From DATKPC01 sp035524275 (GTDB lineage Bacteria; Pseudomonadota; Gammaproteobacteria; Burkholderiales; Burkholderiaceae_F): DNA of 6,414 nucleotides. Below, piece after piece: positions 5,745 through 6,414 of the stretch (positions are counted from its first letter, which is position 1; each line of letters starts with the position of its first letter). The notes beneath the pieces are model-generated. The model did not search any database. It saw nothing but the letters and a program-made list of their open reading frames with translations, and was not told where the DNA came from. The DNA lies in contig DATKPC010000065.1 in NCBI GenBank assembly GCA_035524275.1, forward strand, positions 1 through 6,414, given 5' to 3'. Both the position numbers and the translations under genes were made by a program.

Positions 5745-5753
5745 AAGGGACCT

Positions 5754-6414
5754 ATGGCAAAGCATCTTCTGTCGGCAATGGCCGTGAAGAACGCTCGCGA
5801 CGGCGAGTACGGCGATGGAGAGGGACTCTCGCTCCGCATTTCTCGGACGCGCGCGAGCTGGGTGTTTCGGTACACCGCACGCGACGGCCGTCGGCGCGAA
5901 CTCGGGCTCGGCGGCCTCGATCGCTCAAGCCTCGAAGCGGCCGGGGCGTCGCTGAAGCGGGCGAGGGCCAGCGCGGACGCAGCTCGGCAGATGCTGAGCG
6001 ACGGAGTCGATCCGATCGAGGCGAAGCGGGAGGAGGCTTGGGCGGCATCTGTTCGCGCCGCCGAAGGTCAGGAGCTGCGAAGCGGCCGGTGCGACACGCT
6101 GCGTCGCTACGCGCGCAGCTATCACGCGCAGCACATCGAACCGATCCGAAACGGGAAGCACGGCCAGCAGTGGATACGCAGCATCGAGCAGCATGTTCCG
6201 GCGGCGATACTCGACGAGCCACTCGACCGTATCACGCCGATTGATTTGCTGGACTTTCTGGTGCCGGTCCTTCGCCGTGTGCCCGAGACAGGTTCGCGCG
6301 TCTACCAGCGCTTGGCGACGGTTTTCGATGCTGCGGTGATCGAGCGACTGCGCCCGGACAATCCGGCGACGCCGATTCGCCGGGAACTGAGAAAGCGAGC
6401 CGGCCGACGTGAAC
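5754..6414 (+). CDS. P4-type tyrosine recombinase (integrase), N-terminal part, runs off the window
   Basis: The frame is open from ATG 5754 to the window edge, 220 full codons with no stop. Residues ~5-91 match the arm-DNA-binding domain of P4-like integrases (DUF4102): DGEGL (21-25), SWVFRY (35-40), ELGLGGLDRSSLEAA and VDPIEAKR (85-92). Residues ~115-205 look like the SAM-like core-binding domain, with DRITPIDLLDFLVPVLRR (158-175) and RVYQRLATVFDAAV (182-195). The catalytic domain with its R-H-R-Y residues lies outside, so activity cannot be judged. Such enzymes insert and excise islands and prophages at tRNA 3' ends, matching the tRNA-Ser just upstream. About 26% of codons end in A or T by hand count, well above the operon genes, a sign of transfer. 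The frame stays open upstream to 5604, but that part is unlike coding sequence, so ATG 5754 is preferred. Confidence 0.93.
   Translation, partial: MAKHLLSAMAVKNARDGEYGDGEGLSLRISRTRASWVFRYTARDGRRRELGLGGLDRSSLEAAGASLKRARASADAARQMLSDGVDPIEAKREEAWAASVRAAEGQELRSGRCDTLRRYARSYHAQHIEPIRNGKHGQQWIRSIEQHVPAAILDEPLDRITPIDLLDFLVPVLRRVPETGSRVYQRLATVFDAAVIERLRPDNPATPIRRELRKRAGRRE

Larger units (their letters stand above)
5585..5753 (+). promoter_or_regulatory. Leader between tRNA-Ser and integrase, with repeated AGTGC
   Basis: No gene is seen in these 169 bases. AGTGC occurs at 5602, 5623, 5632, 5678 and 5698; three of these are CAGTGC. There is a perfect inverted repeat, ACAGCAC (5610-5616) and GTGCTGT (5624-5630), and a 12-base near-tandem repeat at 5721-5744. 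Such repeats are expected for integrase arm sites or an excisionase/regulator site at an element's end. No clear -35/-10 pair was found. AAGGGA (5745-5750) before ATG 5754 is a plausible ribosome site. Confidence 0.45.
5585..6414. mobile_element. Left end of a genomic island integrated at tRNA-Ser(UGA) (partial)
   Basis: The order is an intact tRNA-Ser, a repeat-bearing leader, then a P4-type integrase in the same direction. This is the classic left boundary of an integrative island. The composition change starts here. The right end, attR and cargo genes are outside the window, so type (island, satellite or prophage) and mobility are unknown. Confidence 0.75.

Noticed and set aside
5604..5753. 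N-terminal extension of the integrase from GTG 5679 or TTG 5637
   Set aside because: The frame is open, but the peptide lacks family similarity, contains the repeats and has no ribosome site; ATG 5754 begins right before the conserved arm-binding domain.
5093..5875. Minus-strand open frames across the tRNA giving GWDSNPRDP- and GIRTHG-like peptides
   Set aside because: These are the well-known false translations of tRNA-Ser antisense sequence; the tRNA and the plus-strand genes explain the region.

Overview
The window is GC-rich DNA with G/C-ending codons. Gene families and codon style suggest a betaproteobacterium of the Burkholderia type; this is an inference, since no marker gene fixes the species. 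Most of the window (about 1-5584) reads as ordinary chromosome. The last ~830 bases look like the left edge of an integrated genomic island.

Layout, left to right. Bases 1-84 are the tail of an unidentified plus-strand gene. It converges, with a 7-base gap, on a minus-strand dps gene (610-92) for a DNA-protecting mini-ferritin. The 199 bases between dps and the next gene hold a credible dps promoter and the ribosome binding site of a plus-strand operon. That operon (810-4891) encodes a periplasmic substrate-binding protein of the NMT1/THI5 type, an ABC ATPase, an inner-membrane permease and a cytoplasmic metal-dependent deaminase of the 8-oxoguanine/isoxanthopterin deaminase type (amidohydrolase superfamily, COG0402). 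The last three genes overlap or nearly overlap, so uptake and deamination are probably coupled. The simplest reading is import and hydrolytic deamination of a purine-, pterin- or pyrimidine-like heterocycle. The exact substrate cannot be read from the sequence.

The operon ends in a run of short hairpins (4882-4937). A possible 57-residue small ORF (4908-5081) follows, whose stop overlaps the start of a small four-helix membrane protein of the phage-holin-4_2/YvlD family. Eighteen bases after that comes an intact tRNA-Ser(UGA) gene with encoded CCA (5495-5584).

A P4-type tyrosine integrase starts 169 bases after the tRNA and runs off the right edge with no stop. Its codons end in A or T in about a quarter of cases, clearly more often than in the operon genes. 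The leader between tRNA and integrase carries five copies of AGTGC and a 7-bp inverted repeat, which could be integrase or excisionase binding sites. Together this is the classical arrangement of an island inserted at the 3' end of a tRNA gene; its cargo lies outside the window. No CRISPR array, insertion sequence or riboswitch was found.
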